Source of the DNA: Lachnospiraceae bacterium
GTDB lineage: Bacteria; Bacillota; Clostridia; Lachnospirales; Lachnospiraceae
DNA length: 64,000 bases
Direction of reading: 5' to 3'
Assembly: GCA_017624855.1 (NCBI GenBank)
Contig: JAGAMF010000005.1
Coordinates: 620,001-684,000, forward strand
Part shown: in pieces, positions 25,492-35,514 of the stretch
Layout: each line of letters opens with the position of its first letter
How positions within the stretch are numbered: the first letter of the stretch is position 1
Position numbers and translations under genes: made by a program
The notes under the pieces: generated by a model
Told to the model about the DNA's origin: nothing
The model's input: only the letters and a program-made list of their open reading frames with translations
Databases searched by the model: none

Positions 25492-28089
25492 ATGGATGGA
25501 TCAAAATTTACACAGAAATCGCTGGAAGCCATCGAGGACTGTCAGAAGCTGGCCGATGAATACGGTAATCAGGAAATTGTACAAGAGCATCTGTTGTATG
25601 CCCTTCTTACCGTGGAGGACAGTTTAATACTGAAACTGATAGAGCGTATGGATATTAACGCGGAGCATTTTTGTAACCGCGTATTAACGGCGATAGAGAG
25701 AAGGCATAAGGTGTCAGGAGGAAAGCCTTATGTGGGAAATGATTTGCGCAAAGCCTTAAATGCAGCAGAAGATATTGCCAAGAGCATGGGGGATGAATAC
25801 ATTTCCGTGGAGCATTTGTTTCTTGCCATGTTAGAGCTTCCTTCCGGGGATATGAAGGCCATTTGGAAGGAATACGGTATCGGTAAAGAACGCTTTTTGC
25901 AGGCTCTTGCTACTGTCCGGGGAAGTCAACGCGTAACCGGAGACAATCCGGAAGCGGTTTATGATACCTTAAATAAATATGGGCAGGATTTGGTTGAGAA
26001 AGCAAGAGGCCAGAAACTGGATCCTGTAATCGGCAGAGACGGAGAAATTCGTAATGTAATTCGTATTTTATCCAGAAAGACAAAGAACAACCCTGTTTTA
26101 ATCGGTGAGCCGGGCGTTGGTAAAACTGCCGTAGTGGAAGGTCTTGCTCAGCGAATTGTCCGTGGCGATGTGCCTCTGGGATTAAAGGATAAAAAGATTT
26201 TTGCCTTGGATATGGGCGCTCTGGTAGCCGGAGCAAAATATCGCGGTGAATTTGAAGAGCGTTTAAAGGCCGTATTGGACGAAGTGCGTCACTCTGAAGG
26301 TGAGATTATTCTTTTTATCGATGAACTTCACACAATCGTGGGTGCCGGTAAATCCGACGGAGCATTGGATGCAGGAAATATGTTAAAACCTATGCTTGCG
26401 CGAGGCGAATTGCATTGTATCGGTGCCACCACTTTGGATGAGTACCGTCAGTATATCGAGAAAGATCCTGCGTTGGAACGCCGTTTCCAGCCTGTTTTGG
26501 TGGAAGAGCCTACCGTGGAGGATACGATTTCCATTTTAAGAGGTATTAAAGAGCGCTATGAGGTATATCACGGTGTTAAAATTATGGACAACGCGTTGGT
26601 AAGTGCAGCAACCCTTTCTCACCGCTATATTACGGACCGTTTCCTGCCGGATAAGGCCATCGATTTGGTGGATGAAGCCTGTGCACTGATAAAAACGGAA
26701 TTGGATTCCATGCCTACGGAATTGGATGAACTTCAGCGTAAAATCATGCAGATGGAAATTGAAGATGCGGCTCTGAAAAAAGAAGATGACCGTTTAAGTC
26801 AAGAGCGTTTGGAAGTATTGCGCAAAGAACTTGCCGAGACAAAAGAGGAATTTACCAACCGTAAGACCCAGTGGGAGAATGAAAAGGCATCTGTGGCCCG
26901 TTTAAGCAGCCTCCGTGAGGAAATTGAAGAGGTGAATAACTTAATCCAGGTAGCTCAGCGTGAAGGTAATCTGGAAAAGGCGGCAGAGTTAAGTTACGGT
27001 AAGCTTCCGGAATTAAAGAAAGCATTGGAAGCGGAAGAAGATACTCTTAAAAATAAAGGACTTCAGCTTTTACATGAAAGCGTAACGGAGGAAGAAATTG
27101 CCAAAATCATTTCCAGATGGACCGGAATCCCGGTGGCAAAACTTACAGAGTCCGAACGCAATAAAACCCTTCATTTGGAGGAAGAATTGCATCGCAGAGT
27201 GGTTGGTCAGGATGAAGGTGTATCCATGGTTACCGAGGCCATTATAAGGTCCAAAGCGGGCATAAAAGACCCTACCAAGCCTATTGGTTCCTTCCTGTTC
27301 CTCGGACCCACCGGTGTGGGTAAAACAGAGCTTGCCAAGACCTTGGCGGCGTCCCTGTTTGATGATGAGAGCAATATGGTGCGTCTTGACATGAGTGAAT
27401 ACATGGAGAAGCATTCCGTATCCAGATTAATCGGAGCGCCTCCCGGATATGTAGGATATGATGAAGGTGGTCAGTTGACGGAAGCAGTCAGAAGAAAACC
27501 TTACGCCGTTGTACTTTTCGATGAAGTAGAGAAAGCGCATCCCGATGTTTACAATGTGTTGCTCCAGGTGCTGGACGACGGTAGAATTACGGATTCTCAG
27601 GGAAGAACCGTAGATTTTAAAAATACCATTTTGATTATGACTTCCAATATCGGTGCGCCGGATTTGTTGGAGAGCATGGAAGAGCATGGTGAAATTACGG
27701 AAGAAGCAATGGAAAGCGTGCAGGCAAAGCTCCGTATGAATTTCAGACCGGAGTTTTTAAACAGATTGGACGAAATCGTCATGTTTAAGCCGTTGAGCAA
27801 GGATAACATTGCAGGTATTGTTGATTTAATCATTGTGGATTTGAATCGCAGAATCGCGGATAAAGAGATTCGCATTGAAGTAACTGAGTCAGCCAAAACA
27901 TACATTGTGGATAACGGCTATGACCCCACATACGGTGCGCGCCCCTTAAAGCGTTATGTGCAGAAACATGTGGAAACACTTCTTGCCCGTAAAATTCTTG
28001 CCGGTGAAGTAATGCTGGGAGATGTGGTTGTCATTGATGTAAAAGATGATGAATTGGTTGCAAAGGTGAAAGATACGGTTTCATGTTGA
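25492..28089 (+). CDS. clpB: ATP-dependent disaggregase ClpB
   Basis: Hexameric AAA+ chaperone that works with DnaK to dissolve protein aggregates. An N-terminal Clp repeat domain (about residues 1-145) is followed by NBD1 with GEPGVGKT (about 206-213), the coiled-coil middle domain (about 400-525, EELDELQRK through [20 protein letters not shown]), and NBD2 with GPTGVGKT (about 606). The middle domain distinguishes ClpB from ClpC. Length 865 aa is normal. GGAGGAG precedes the ATG. It is monocistronic, with its own promoter and a terminator at 28124-28152. Confidence 0.95.
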   Translation: MDGSKFTQKSLEAIEDCQKLADEYGNQEIVQEHLLYALLTVEDSLILKLIERMDINAEHFCNRVLTAIERRHKVSGGKPYVGNDLRKALNAAEDIAKSMGDEYISVEHLFLAMLELPSGDMKAIWKEYGIGKERFLQALATVRGSQRVTGDNPEAVYDTLNKYGQDLVEKARGQKLDPVIGRDGEIRNVIRILSRKTKNNPVLIGEPGVGKTAVVEGLAQRIVRGDVPLGLKDKKIFALDMGALVAGAKYRGEFEERLKAVLDEVRHSEGEIILFIDELHTIVGAGKSDGALDAGNMLKPMLARGELHCIGATTLDEYRQYIEKDPALERRFQPVLVEEPTVEDTISILRGIKERYEVYHGVKIMDNALVSAATLSHRYITDRFLPDKAIDLVDEACALIKTELDSMPTELDELQRKIMQMEIEDAALKKEDDRLSQERLEVLRKELAETKEEFTNRKTQWENEKASVARLSSLREEIEEVNNLIQVAQREGNLEKAAELSYGKLPELKKALEAEEDTLKNKGLQLLHESVTEEEIAKIISRWTGIPVAKLTESERNKTLHLEEELHRRVVGQDEGVSMVTEAIIRSKAGIKDPTKPIGSFLFLGPTGVGKTELAKTLAASLFDDESNMVRLDMSEYMEKHSVSRLIGAPPGYVGYDEGGQLTEAVRRKPYAVVLFDEVEKAHPDVYNVLLQVLDDGRITDSQGRTVDFKNTILIMTSNIGAPDLLESMEEHGEITEEAMESVQAKLRMNFRPEFLNRLDEIVMFKPLSKDNIAGIVDLIIVDLNRRIADKEIRIEVTESAKTYIVDNGYDPTYGARPLKRYVQKHVETLLARKILAGEVMLGDVVVIDVKDDELVAKVKDTVSC

Positions 28090-28123
28090 TTTCCCGAGCA
28101 GGATATTTTATAATTTAAGTCAG

Positions 28124-28152
28124 GGCGGTGGAGTAAGCTCCATCGCCTTTTA
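28124..28152 (+). terminator. Intrinsic terminator of clpB
   Basis: GGCGGTGGAG pairs with CTCCATCGCC over a TAAG loop, followed by TTTT. Confidence 0.8.
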
Positions 28153-28184
28153 AATTATTGTAACAAGCAGGAATGTGAGGATTT

Positions 28185-28361
28185 ATGATGATACCTAAGG
28201 ATCCCGTAATGTTATTGAGTTTTTTAAATTTAAAATTAAGAGACTTTTATAAAAGTGATGAAGAAATGTACGAAGATTTAGAACTTGACCGCAAGGAAAC
28301 GGAAGAAAAGATGGCGGCCATCGGTTATTTTTATGATAAGGAGAAAAATAAATTTGTCTAA
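28185..28361 (+). CDS. DUF4250 small protein
   Basis: A 58-aa protein beginning MMIPKDPVMLLSFLNLKLRD and ending AAIGYFYDKEKNKFV, the complete pattern of the DUF4250 family of Clostridia, which has no known function. GTGAGG lies 8 bases before the ATG. It overlaps the next gene by eight bases: the TTG start of the ASKHA protein lies inside its last codons, so the two are probably translationally coupled. It is cytoplasmic, with no membrane segment. Confidence 0.8.
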   Translation: MMIPKDPVMLLSFLNLKLRDFYKSDEEMYEDLELDRKETEEKMAAIGYFYDKEKNKFV

Positions 28362-29562
28362 GGATATATCAGTGAATTTTTCTGCAGGCGGATGTGTGGA
28401 TTGCAGTAATTGCGGCTTGTGCGGAAAAGGTAAAAAAGAAGCAGATGTTATAACGGCCAGTGTAGATGCACCGAAGGCGGCCACTGCCATGGTGTCAGGA
28501 GAGGTGCCTACCGTGGTGGCGGTGGATTTGGGTACCACCACAGTGGGAATGTATTTGATTCATGCAATTACGGGAGAGCAGATGGGAGTCTTTGTTTCGC
28601 TAAACCCCCAGCAACTTCACGGTGCGGATGTGATTTCGAGAATTTCCAATGCGAATGCAGGCCTAAAAGATGAGTTAAAAGCCCTGATTACCGAAACCAT
28701 TGAAAACGGTATTCGTAAACTGGCAAAAGAGCGTACCCCGAAACTGGTGGTGATTTCCGGTAATACGGTGATGGGGCACTTACTGATGGGATATGATGTG
28801 GATTCCTTAGGGGTATACCCTTTTCATGCAGAGCATCTGGAACAGGCGGAAACATCTCTTTGCGGAATTAAAACCATATTAATGCCGGGGATTTCGGCTT
28901 TTATCGGTGGAGATATTGTGTCCGGCTTATATACGCTTGGCTTTAAGGACAGGGAAGAAGTGTCTCTGTTAATCGACCTTGGCACCAATGCGGAGATGGT
29001 AATCGGAAATTGCAACCGTATGATGGCGCTTTCTGCCGCTGCGGGGCCTGCTTTTGACCAAAAGGTGTACGGAAGTCAGTTGATTAAGGCGGTTGCGCAG
29101 ATTCTTACAGAGGAAAAGGCAGATCGGACAGGTTGCCTTAAAGATGAGTTTTTTGAGTTGGGCTGTATTGTAGGCAGAACACTCGTGAAGCAGGAAGAAA
29201 TTAGGGAGTTGCAGAAGGCAAAGGCTGCCGTGTATGCCGGTATTGTGCTTTTGGCGCGGGAATACGGCGTTGCATTGGAAGATATTTCAAAAGTATACAT
29301 AGCAGGCGGCTTGGGCTTTTATTTGGATTTGGATGCCGCAATGGAAATCGGCTTATTACCGAAAGAATTTGCGGGTAAAATCGAAGTGGTGGGCAATACC
29401 TCTTTGGAGGGGGCTTATCGGTATGCATTGGCACTGGAAGGCGCAGAGAATACTGCGGCACCGGAAGATGAACTGGCAAAGATATTGTCAGCGGTGACGG
29501 AGTTAAATCTTGCAGAACTTCCCGGATTTGAAGAAACTTATATCAATGCCATGAACTTTTAA
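28354..29562 (+). CDS. ASKHA-domain (DUF4445) protein with N-terminal Cys cluster
   Basis: Related to the C-terminal domain of RACo, the ATP-dependent reductive activator of corrinoid enzymes. The ATPase fold shows DLGTTTVGMYL near residue 46, GTNAEMV (about 211) and AGGLGFYLD. Instead of the usual [2Fe-2S] ferredoxin domain, the N-terminus has only CVDCSNCGLC (residues 13-22), a CxxCxxCxxC cluster that could hold an iron-sulfur centre. TTG 28354 is chosen because AAGGAG (28338-28343) lies ten bases before it; it overlaps the DUF4250 gene. No corrinoid methyltransferase is nearby. Confidence 0.8.
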   Translation: MSKDISVNFSAGGCVDCSNCGLCGKGKKEADVITASVDAPKAATAMVSGEVPTVVAVDLGTTTVGMYLIHAITGEQMGVFVSLNPQQLHGADVISRISNANAGLKDELKALITETIENGIRKLAKERTPKLVVISGNTVMGHLLMGYDVDSLGVYPFHAEHLEQAETSLCGIKTILMPGISAFIGGDIVSGLYTLGFKDREEVSLLIDLGTNAEMVIGNCNRMMALSAAAGPAFDQKVYGSQLIKAVAQILTEEKADRTGCLKDEFFELGCIVGRTLVKQEEIRELQKAKAAVYAGIVLLAREYGVALEDISKVYIAGGLGFYLDLDAAMEIGLLPKEFAGKIEVVGNTSLEGAYRYALALEGAENTAAPEDELAKILSAVTELNLAELPGFEETYINAMNF

Positions 29563-29580
29563 GAGGAAGGATAAAACAGC

Positions 29581-30924
29581 ATGGATTTGTTTTCCTACAT
29601 GAGAGAAAATAAAATGAAGCAGGAGTCGCCTTTGGCGGCCAGAATGCGGCCGAAAAAGCTGGAAGAAGTGGTAGGGCAGCAGCATATTATCGGTGAAGAT
29701 AAATTGTTGTACCGTGCTATAAAAGCAGATAAGTTGCAGTCGGTTATTTTTTACGGACCTCCCGGTACCGGTAAGACTACTTTGGCGAAGGTAATTGCCA
29801 ATACAACCAGTTCGGAATTTGTTCAGATTAATGCAACGGTTTCCGGCAAAAAAGACATGGAAGAAGTGGTGGAAAAAGCCAAAGATACGCTGGGAATGTA
29901 CGGCAAGAAGACAATTCTGTTTGTAGATGAGATTCATCGCTTTAACAAAGCCCAGCAGGACTTTTTATTACCGTTCGTAGAAGACGGAACGGTCATTTTG
30001 ATTGGGGCTACTACAGAGAATCCATATTTTGAAGTGAATGGTGCGTTGATTTCAAGATCGGCCATATTTGAATTAAAACCCTTGGAAAAGGATGATATCA
30101 AGAAGCTGATTCACAGGGCAGTCTATGATGTGGAAGCCGGTATGGGCTCCTATGAAGCGCAGATTGATGACGATGCTACGGATTTTCTTGCGGATATGTC
30201 CGGTGGCGATGCAAGACATGCCTTAAATGCCGTTGAATTGGGCATTATGACCACTCCGCGAGGCGAAGACGGTAAAATACACATCACCATGGAAGTGGCG
30301 GGAGAATGCATCCAGAAGAAGCTTTTACGCTATGATAAGGGTGGCAACAATCATTATGATACAATCTCTGCTTTTATAAAAAGTATGCGTGGGTCGGATC
30401 CGGATGCGGCAGTGTATTATCTTGCTAAAATGTTGTCTGCCGGAGAGAGCGTTACTTTTATAGCAAGAAGAATTATGATTTGCGCGTCGGAGGATGTGGG
30501 AAATGCAGACCCCAACGCCCTTCAGGTGGCGGTCAGTGCATCGCTTGCGGTGGAGAGGGTCGGAATGCCGGAGGCGCAGATTATTCTTGCGCAGGCGGTG
30601 TCCTATGTGGCTTGTGCGCCGAAAAGCAATGCTGCGGTAAATGCCATCAGCGAGGCTATGAGTTGTGTGGAACGGACCGGTGATTTGCCGGTGCCTCCCC
30701 ATTTGATGGATGCTCATTATAAAGGCGCGGCGAAGTTGGGACACGGTTTGGATTATAAATATTCCCATAATTATCCCAACCATTATGTGGATCAGCAGTA
30801 TCTTCCCTATGAGTTGACGGGAACGAAATTTTATGTTCCTTCCGATCAGGGTTATGAAAAGAAAATTGATGAACATATGAAACATATCCGAGAGGAAGAA
30901 AGAAAACGGAGCAGTTTAAAATAA
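29581..30924 (+). CDS. rarA: Replication-associated recombination protein A
   Basis: AAA+ ATPase (MgsA/RarA) acting at stalled replication forks. Walker A is GPPGTGKTT (about residues 60-68), Walker B is VDEIHRFNKAQQD (near 115), sensor 1 is GATTENPYFEVN, and the sensor 2 region is GGDARHALN. A C-terminal MgsA tetramer domain follows (about 265-445). The length (447 aa) is standard. GAGGAAGG lies just before the ATG, 18 bases after the ASKHA gene, so it is in that operon. Its stop codon lies in a hairpin shared with the convergent gene. Confidence 0.93.
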   Translation: MDLFSYMRENKMKQESPLAARMRPKKLEEVVGQQHIIGEDKLLYRAIKADKLQSVIFYGPPGTGKTTLAKVIANTTSSEFVQINATVSGKKDMEEVVEKAKDTLGMYGKKTILFVDEIHRFNKAQQDFLLPFVEDGTVILIGATTENPYFEVNGALISRSAIFELKPLEKDDIKKLIHRAVYDVEAGMGSYEAQIDDDATDFLADMSGGDARHALNAVELGIMTTPRGEDGKIHITMEVAGECIQKKLLRYDKGGNNHYDTISAFIKSMRGSDPDAAVYYLAKMLSAGESVTFIARRIMICASEDVGNADPNALQVAVSASLAVERVGMPEAQIILAQAVSYVACAPKSNAAVNAISEAMSCVERTGDLPVPPHLMDAHYKGAAKLGHGLDYKYSHNYPNHYVDQQYLPYELTGTKFYVPSDQGYEKKIDEHMKHIREEERKRSSLK

Positions 30925-30934
30925 CTGCTCCGTT
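30905..30934. terminator. Hairpin spanning two convergent stop codons
   Basis: AACGGAGCAGTT (30905-30916) pairs with AACTGCTCCGTT (30923-30934). The rarA TAA (30922-30924) and the minus-strand stop of the DUF4364 gene (30916-30918) both lie within it. The poly-U tract is poor on each side. Confidence 0.65.
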
Positions 30935-31431
30935 AAATATTGGTAAATTTGCTGGTTTTTATCTTTCCATTTGTCGCAAATGGCAGCGGCAATATCTTCT
31001 GTGGGAACCGTAAGCTTGATGCTGACAAGCTCTGAGTTTCTGTCTTTGGCCCAGAGGTGGGCTTCATATTCTCCGTTAGGAGAACGATAGTAGTCTGAAA
31101 GTACGGAAACTTCGTTTCTAAGCTCCATTTCATTCTCTTTGAGGTAATTGAGCACATCTTCCTTAATGGCGTCGCTGATGCGGTTCTGGAAGTAGGAAAG
31201 GGTACTCATACCTTCTTCTGTAATGGAGAACAGGGTTCTGTTGCGTACGGTCTTGGCTGCAATCAGATTGTTCTCTTTTAAATCAGAGAAAACCTGTTGT
31301 AAGGTAAGAAAGTTCGTGTAATCCTTCTCGAGAATAAAATCGTTAATCTGTGAGCTGCTTAAAGGGAAACTTACCTTGTTCAGCATGTATAAAACAATTA
31401 ATTTATATAGCGTAAGCGGATCCTGAATCAT
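30916..31431 (-). CDS. DUF4364 winged-helix protein
   Basis: A 171-aa protein of the DUF4364 family: an N-terminal winged helix (LSSSQINDFILEKDYTNFLT, then LIAAKTVRNRTLFSITEEG) and a C-terminal alpha/beta part (YEAHLWAKDRNSELVSIKL). It is probably a DNA-binding regulator. The frame overlaps rarA by nine bases tail to tail. No partner gene is linked on this strand. The start at 31431 is the first Met. Its target and signal are unknown. Confidence 0.75.
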   Translation of the reverse strand: MIQDPLTLYKLIVLYMLNKVSFPLSSSQINDFILEKDYTNFLTLQQVFSDLKENNLIAAKTVRNRTLFSITEEGMSTLSYFQNRISDAIKEDVLNYLKENEMELRNEVSVLSDYYRSPNGEYEAHLWAKDRNSELVSIKLTVPTEDIAAAICDKWKDKNQQIYQYLTEQLF

Positions 31432-31512
31432 CCGGGTTACCTCATTTCTTTGGAGTCGAATTCTATCTTACATCAAAGAGTGAAAATTCGCAAGCGTATG
31501 AAGGTTCAAAGT

Positions 31513-33291
31513 TTAGTCGTTTTGAACTTTCAATACATAAAATTCTAAACCGTTGGAAGTAAGGATGGTGTCTTGAATTTCCATGTGGCTATCAGGGTAT
31601 TTACTTTGGAAGTAATGTTCCAGATATTCATATCCGGTGCTTTCCGTATTCATAAAAACAAAATAGACATCATCGCGGTTGACAGCGGCCTCTTCGTAGG
31701 AAGTAATTTGGAAACGCCGGGCAACAGCATCTGTCCAAGGACTGTTGGCGGTCCAACTGCCAAGTAAAACTGTATTGGCGCAACTTGCTTCGCTTTTTGT
31801 AAAAACATCTTCCGTAAAATAAGAGAAGCTGTTGGTGTCCAATAAGTACAGATTTTCTCCGTTTTCGTAGAAATAATTCTGCAATTCATCATAAGCAACA
31901 GAAAAATTGCTGCGGGATATACTATGTTCCCGAATTACCATAAAATTGGGAATTCCCCATTTGATACATGTAAAAAGCGATGCTGCAATAAAAAGCAGGA
32001 TGATGATTCTGTGAGGGAGTTTTGGTGTCGCTTTAAGTTGGGTATGATTATCTTCTGAATCTTCTTTTACATGTTTCTTTCCTTTTATTTGCAAAAGTTT
32101 GTTGCTGCATAAAATAGCCAATAACAGAAGAAATTCCATAACATATACGCCCTGGGTTACTCTGGGCATGGGTCTCCCGATATAGAGAAGATAAAGCCAT
32201 ACAATCATTCGGCCGGTAAATAATGCGCCTACATCAAGAAGGGATTTCCAACGCTTGGTACAGATGATTAACAGCAGGGTAAAGAAATATAATATATATA
32301 CAATCAAATTCAAGGGTCTGTCCGAGTAATCACTAATGTGGCGATTAAGAAAAGTAGATAACATCTGTTTTATGTCCGGTTCGAAATGATGTGACAATTC
32401 CTCCATACGCACCATAAAATTTGTGTTAATGTTTTCGTCCAGCAACAGCTGATAGCGTGTTGTGGCAGACTCATAAGAAGCAGGGGTTATTCCCAGTTCT
32501 TCATATTCCTTGCGATGGGTTTCGTAGTCTGGATAACCGTTGTAATCCACGATGTTTTCCCTGGCAGTATTATAAGTTCTAAAAGAACTCCATTCTTCTG
32601 AGGAATAGGCAATTTTATTGATGCCAAAAGCAAGAATGCACAAGCATAATAAAACGCCGCCGTAAGCCAATATGGATTTTAAGAGTTTACGATTTTTAAA
32701 CCATTTTACTACACCTACCAGAAAGAAGGTGGGGAGAAACATAAAGCAAGCCTTATCACGGATTTCTACCGCAAGCAGGAATAAAATTATGCTTGGCAAT
32801 GTTTTTACTAAATAAATGCCCGGTTTGGGATCTTCTTTGGCGATGTAAAAATGTACAAGAGATGTCGCACATACAATGGCGGTGATTGTGGTATATTGCA
32901 ATTCGATGATATGAACCCATAAAAAGGGAATACTGATGAATGCAAAAAATACGGAAGCGGCAATGCGAAGCGCGGTCTTTTCAATCTGCTTGGTAACAGA
33001 ATAAACAGACAACATGATACTTACATATCCGTATGAAAACAATAAAAGGCCGTACCAGGGAAGTGCAGGTAATACAGTATACAGACCTTTTAGCAATAAT
33101 CCTGTAAGATAGCCGATGTGAAGCAGATGGGCCTGAGGAGTGCCGGTAAATTCCCCGGAGACAATCTGATTCAAATAGAAGTCGTCGTTATTATAAAAGA
33201 TAACGGTAATGTTCCCTAACCAAAAAATAAGCAGGGGAAGCAAAAGAAAGAATATAATACTGTAATCGAATTTACATTGTTTTTTGCTCAT
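31513..33291 (-). CDS. Polytopic membrane protein, possible GT-C-type glycosyltransferase
   Basis: A 592-aa protein with about ten or eleven membrane helices, the last near residue 435, followed by a soluble C-terminal domain of about 160 residues. The first outer loop has YNNDDFYLNQ; an acidic pair there is typical of the catalytic loop of GT-C glycosyltransferases, which use polyprenol-linked sugars at the outer face. I cannot name a specific family. The soluble tail has VYFVFMNTESTGYEYL. It starts at ATG 33291. It stands alone between the DUF4364 gene and the rho leader, both transcribed away or in other units. Confidence 0.6.
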   Translation of the reverse strand: MSKKQCKFDYSIIFFLLLPLLIFWLGNITVIFYNNDDFYLNQIVSGEFTGTPQAHLLHIGYLTGLLLKGLYTVLPALPWYGLLLFSYGYVSIMLSVYSVTKQIEKTALRIAASVFFAFISIPFLWVHIIELQYTTITAIVCATSLVHFYIAKEDPKPGIYLVKTLPSIILFLLAVEIRDKACFMFLPTFFLVGVVKWFKNRKLLKSILAYGGVLLCLCILAFGINKIAYSSEEWSSFRTYNTARENIVDYNGYPDYETHRKEYEELGITPASYESATTRYQLLLDENINTNFMVRMEELSHHFEPDIKQMLSTFLNRHISDYSDRPLNLIVYILYFFTLLLIICTKRWKSLLDVGALFTGRMIVWLYLLYIGRPMPRVTQGVYVMEFLLLLAILCSNKLLQIKGKKHVKEDSEDNHTQLKATPKLPHRIIILLFIAASLFTCIKWGIPNFMVIREHSISRSNFSVAYDELQNYFYENGENLYLLDTNSFSYFTEDVFTKSEASCANTVLLGSWTANSPWTDAVARRFQITSYEEAAVNRDDVYFVFMNTESTGYEYLEHYFQSKYPDSHMEIQDTILTSNGLEFYVLKVQND

Positions 33292-33708
33292 AAAATGCCT
33301 CTTAAGTTAATTGATTTTATATAAAGGACTTGTCGGTGGTTGGGTTGTTGAAATATTATCAAAGTGCAGTTTTAATATGCAGTTGTACATAATATCCGCC
33401 ATTCGCCGACCATTTCATTTTAACATAAAAGCATAAGTTTTCAAAGAAGTTATGCATAGGAAAGTATGAAATGAAAGAATCCGTAGGGAAATAAAAAAGT
33501 TCTTTTCATTTTAACGGAATTGAAGTATAATAAAATCGCTAGTCAGGATGACATATCTTTTATATTCCCCAGATAGATGAATTAATGTACACAAGAAAAT
33601 AGAGTAAGCTATATAATCAAATTCTTTAAGGTTGTGTGTTTAAGGCGCGATGTGATTGAAGAATTTCATTGGCTTTAGACGCATTCAAAAAACGACAGGA
33701 GGAGTTTT
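33292..33708. promoter_or_regulatory. 417-base rho upstream region
   Basis: No gene is seen. A likely rho promoter is TTTTCA (33503-33508) and TATAAT (33526-33531), spaced 17, with a leader of about 170 bases to the rho start. A second TATAAT (33612-33617) has no -35. The long leader would fit rho autoregulation by early termination, but I see no definite stem with a U run. The minus-strand membrane gene presumably starts from the left part. Confidence 0.5.
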
Positions 33709-35103
33709 ATGAGAGAAAAGTATGAGTCGCTTAGCCTTCCGGTACTTCGTGATTTGGCTAAAAGTATTGGAGTCAAAGGCGTATCTACCATGAAAAAAGA
33801 ACAAATTGTAGATATTCTTTTAGAAAAAGAAGCAGAGCAGAGAGAAAGCGTTCAGGCGGAGAGCAAACAAGAGATAAAAGAAGCGGAGCGAAGCAGAACG
33901 GAGCGAGAGGATGTATCAAATACCGCAGAAAAGAATCGCCAGGAGGATAAAGGCGAATCCAATATGGCAGAATTGGACAGCGGTATTGCGGCAGCAGGAA
34001 TTTTAGAGGTACTTCCTGACGGATATGGTTTTATCCGTTGTGAAAATTTTCTCCCCGGTGAAAACGATGTATATGTGGCACCCAGTCAAATTCGTCGTTT
34101 CGGTCTTAAAACCGGTGATATCGTGGAAGGAAATACACGTATCAAAACCCAGAATGAAAAGTTTTCAGCGCTTTTATATATTAAGAAAATTAACGGTTAT
34201 ACTCCGGAGGAAGCGCAGAAGCGCGGTAATTTTGAAGATATGACTCCTATTTTTCCGGATGAGAAGATTCGATTGGAGATTCCCGGTGCGCCGGTATCCA
34301 TGCGTATCATGGATTTGATCAGCCCTGTGGGAAAGGGACAGCGTGGTATGATTGTTTCGCCGCCTAAGGCAGGTAAAACCACCTTGTTAAAATCGGTGGC
34401 AAAGAGTGTGAAGTATTCCAATCCCGATATGCATATGATTATTTTATTAATCGATGAGCGTCCCGAAGAAGTTACGGACATTAAAGAAGCCATTGCGGGC
34501 GATAATGTGGAAGTAATTTATTCTACTTTTGATGAGACACCGGAACATCACAGACGAGTGGCGGAAATGGTTATTGAGCGTGCGAAGCGTCTTGTGGAGC
34601 ATAAGCAGGATGTTATTATTCTTTTAGACAGTATTACCCGTCTGACAAGAGCGTATAACCAGCTTGTTCCTCCCAGCGGAAGAACTTTATCCGGCGGTTT
34701 GGACCCCGCAGCATTACATATGCCGAAGCGTTTCTTCGGTGCGGCAAGAAACATGCGTGAAGGCGGAAGTCTTACTATTCTTGCAACTGCCCTGGTTGAT
34801 ACCGGAAGTAAAATGGATGATGTGGTTTACGAAGAATTTAAGGGAACCGGTAACATGGAAATGGTTCTTGACCGAAAACTGTCTGAAAAGAGAGTGTTCC
34901 CGGCTATCGATATTCCCAAGTCCGGAACCAGAAGGGAAGATTTACTTTTAAATTCCGAGGAACTGGAAGCAATTAATTCAATGCGAAGGGCATTTAACGG
35001 AATGAAGGCAGAAGATGCGGTAGATAAAGTTGTTGATATGTTTTCAAAGACAAGAAATAATGCTGAATTCGTACAAGTTTTGAAAAAAATACATTGGGTG
35101 TAA
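33709..35103 (+). CDS. rho: Transcription termination factor Rho
   Basis: Hexameric RNA helicase that terminates transcription. The N-terminal SAP-like Rho_N (residues 1-50) is followed by a charged, low-complexity insert (about 50-88, rich in E, K, R and S) and the cold-shock RNA-binding domain with GYGFIR (about 105). The ATPase domain has PPKAGKTT (about 219), [11 protein letters not shown] (near 246) and the Q/R loop region. Length 464 aa is slightly long because of the insert, a variation common in Clostridia. GGAGG precedes the ATG. rpmE follows with its own promoter. Confidence 0.95.
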   Translation: MREKYESLSLPVLRDLAKSIGVKGVSTMKKEQIVDILLEKEAEQRESVQAESKQEIKEAERSRTEREDVSNTAEKNRQEDKGESNMAELDSGIAAAGILEVLPDGYGFIRCENFLPGENDVYVAPSQIRRFGLKTGDIVEGNTRIKTQNEKFSALLYIKKINGYTPEEAQKRGNFEDMTPIFPDEKIRLEIPGAPVSMRIMDLISPVGKGQRGMIVSPPKAGKTTLLKSVAKSVKYSNPDMHMIILLIDERPEEVTDIKEAIAGDNVEVIYSTFDETPEHHRRVAEMVIERAKRLVEHKQDVIILLDSITRLTRAYNQLVPPSGRTLSGGLDPAALHMPKRFFGAARNMREGGSLTILATALVDTGSKMDDVVYEEFKGTGNMEMVLDRKLSEKRVFPAIDIPKSGTRREDLLLNSEELEAINSMRRAFNGMKAEDAVDKVVDMFSKTRNNAEFVQVLKKIHWV

Positions 35104-35110
35104 AAAAAGC

Positions 35111-35139
35111 TTGCAATCCCAATAAACGCATGTTATAAT
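35111..35139 (+). promoter_or_regulatory. Strong promoter of rpmE
   Basis: TTGCAA (35111-35116) and TATAAT (35134-35139) with a 17-base spacer and TG at 35131-35132, giving an extended -10 as well. This allows rpmE to be expressed independently of rho. Confidence 0.85.
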
Positions 35140-35200
35140 GAACAAGCTGTTTGTAAAAAAAGCAAAAATAGGTTATTTTTAATATAGAGAGGTGAGAAAA

Positions 35201-35404
35201 ATGAGAGAAGGAATTCATCCTGAATACTATCAGGCAACCGTAACCTGCAACTGTGGCAACACTTTCGTAACAGGATCTACAAAGAAGGATATCCACGTAG
35301 AAGTATGTTCTAAGTGCCATTCTTTCTACACAGGCCAGCAGAAAGCTGCTCAGGCTCGTGGACGTATTGATAAGTTCAATAAGAAGTACGGTGTGGAAAG
35401 CTAA
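35201..35404 (+). CDS. rpmE: 50S ribosomal protein L31, zinc-binding form
   Basis: A 67-aa large-subunit protein beginning [10 protein letters not shown]. It keeps all four Cys of the zinc-binding (C+) type: Cys16 and Cys18 (CNC) and Cys36 and Cys39 (CSKC). In Firmicutes the C+ form is replaced by YtiA-type L31 in zinc starvation. ATG 35201 is chosen because GAGAGGTGAG (35187-35196) fits it; the in-frame codon at 35192 lies inside that site. It is followed by a terminator at 35420-35455. Confidence 0.96.
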   Translation: MREGIHPEYYQATVTCNCGNTFVTGSTKKDIHVEVCSKCHSFYTGQQKAAQARGRIDKFNKKYGVES

Positions 35405-35419
35405 TAAAGCGACATGATA

Positions 35420-35455
35420 GGTTGAGGTACTTAGGTATCTCAACCTTAATTTTTA
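35420..35455 (+). terminator. Intrinsic terminator of rpmE
   Basis: GGTTGAG (35420-35426) pairs with CTCAACC after a short inner stem (GTAC and GGTA), followed by TTAATTTTT. Confidence 0.75.
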
Positions 35456-35514
35456 CTTTGCAGGATTATTTTGTGAAGTAAAGTGATATGCAAACTCTTT
35501 TTTGGAGGAGACCA

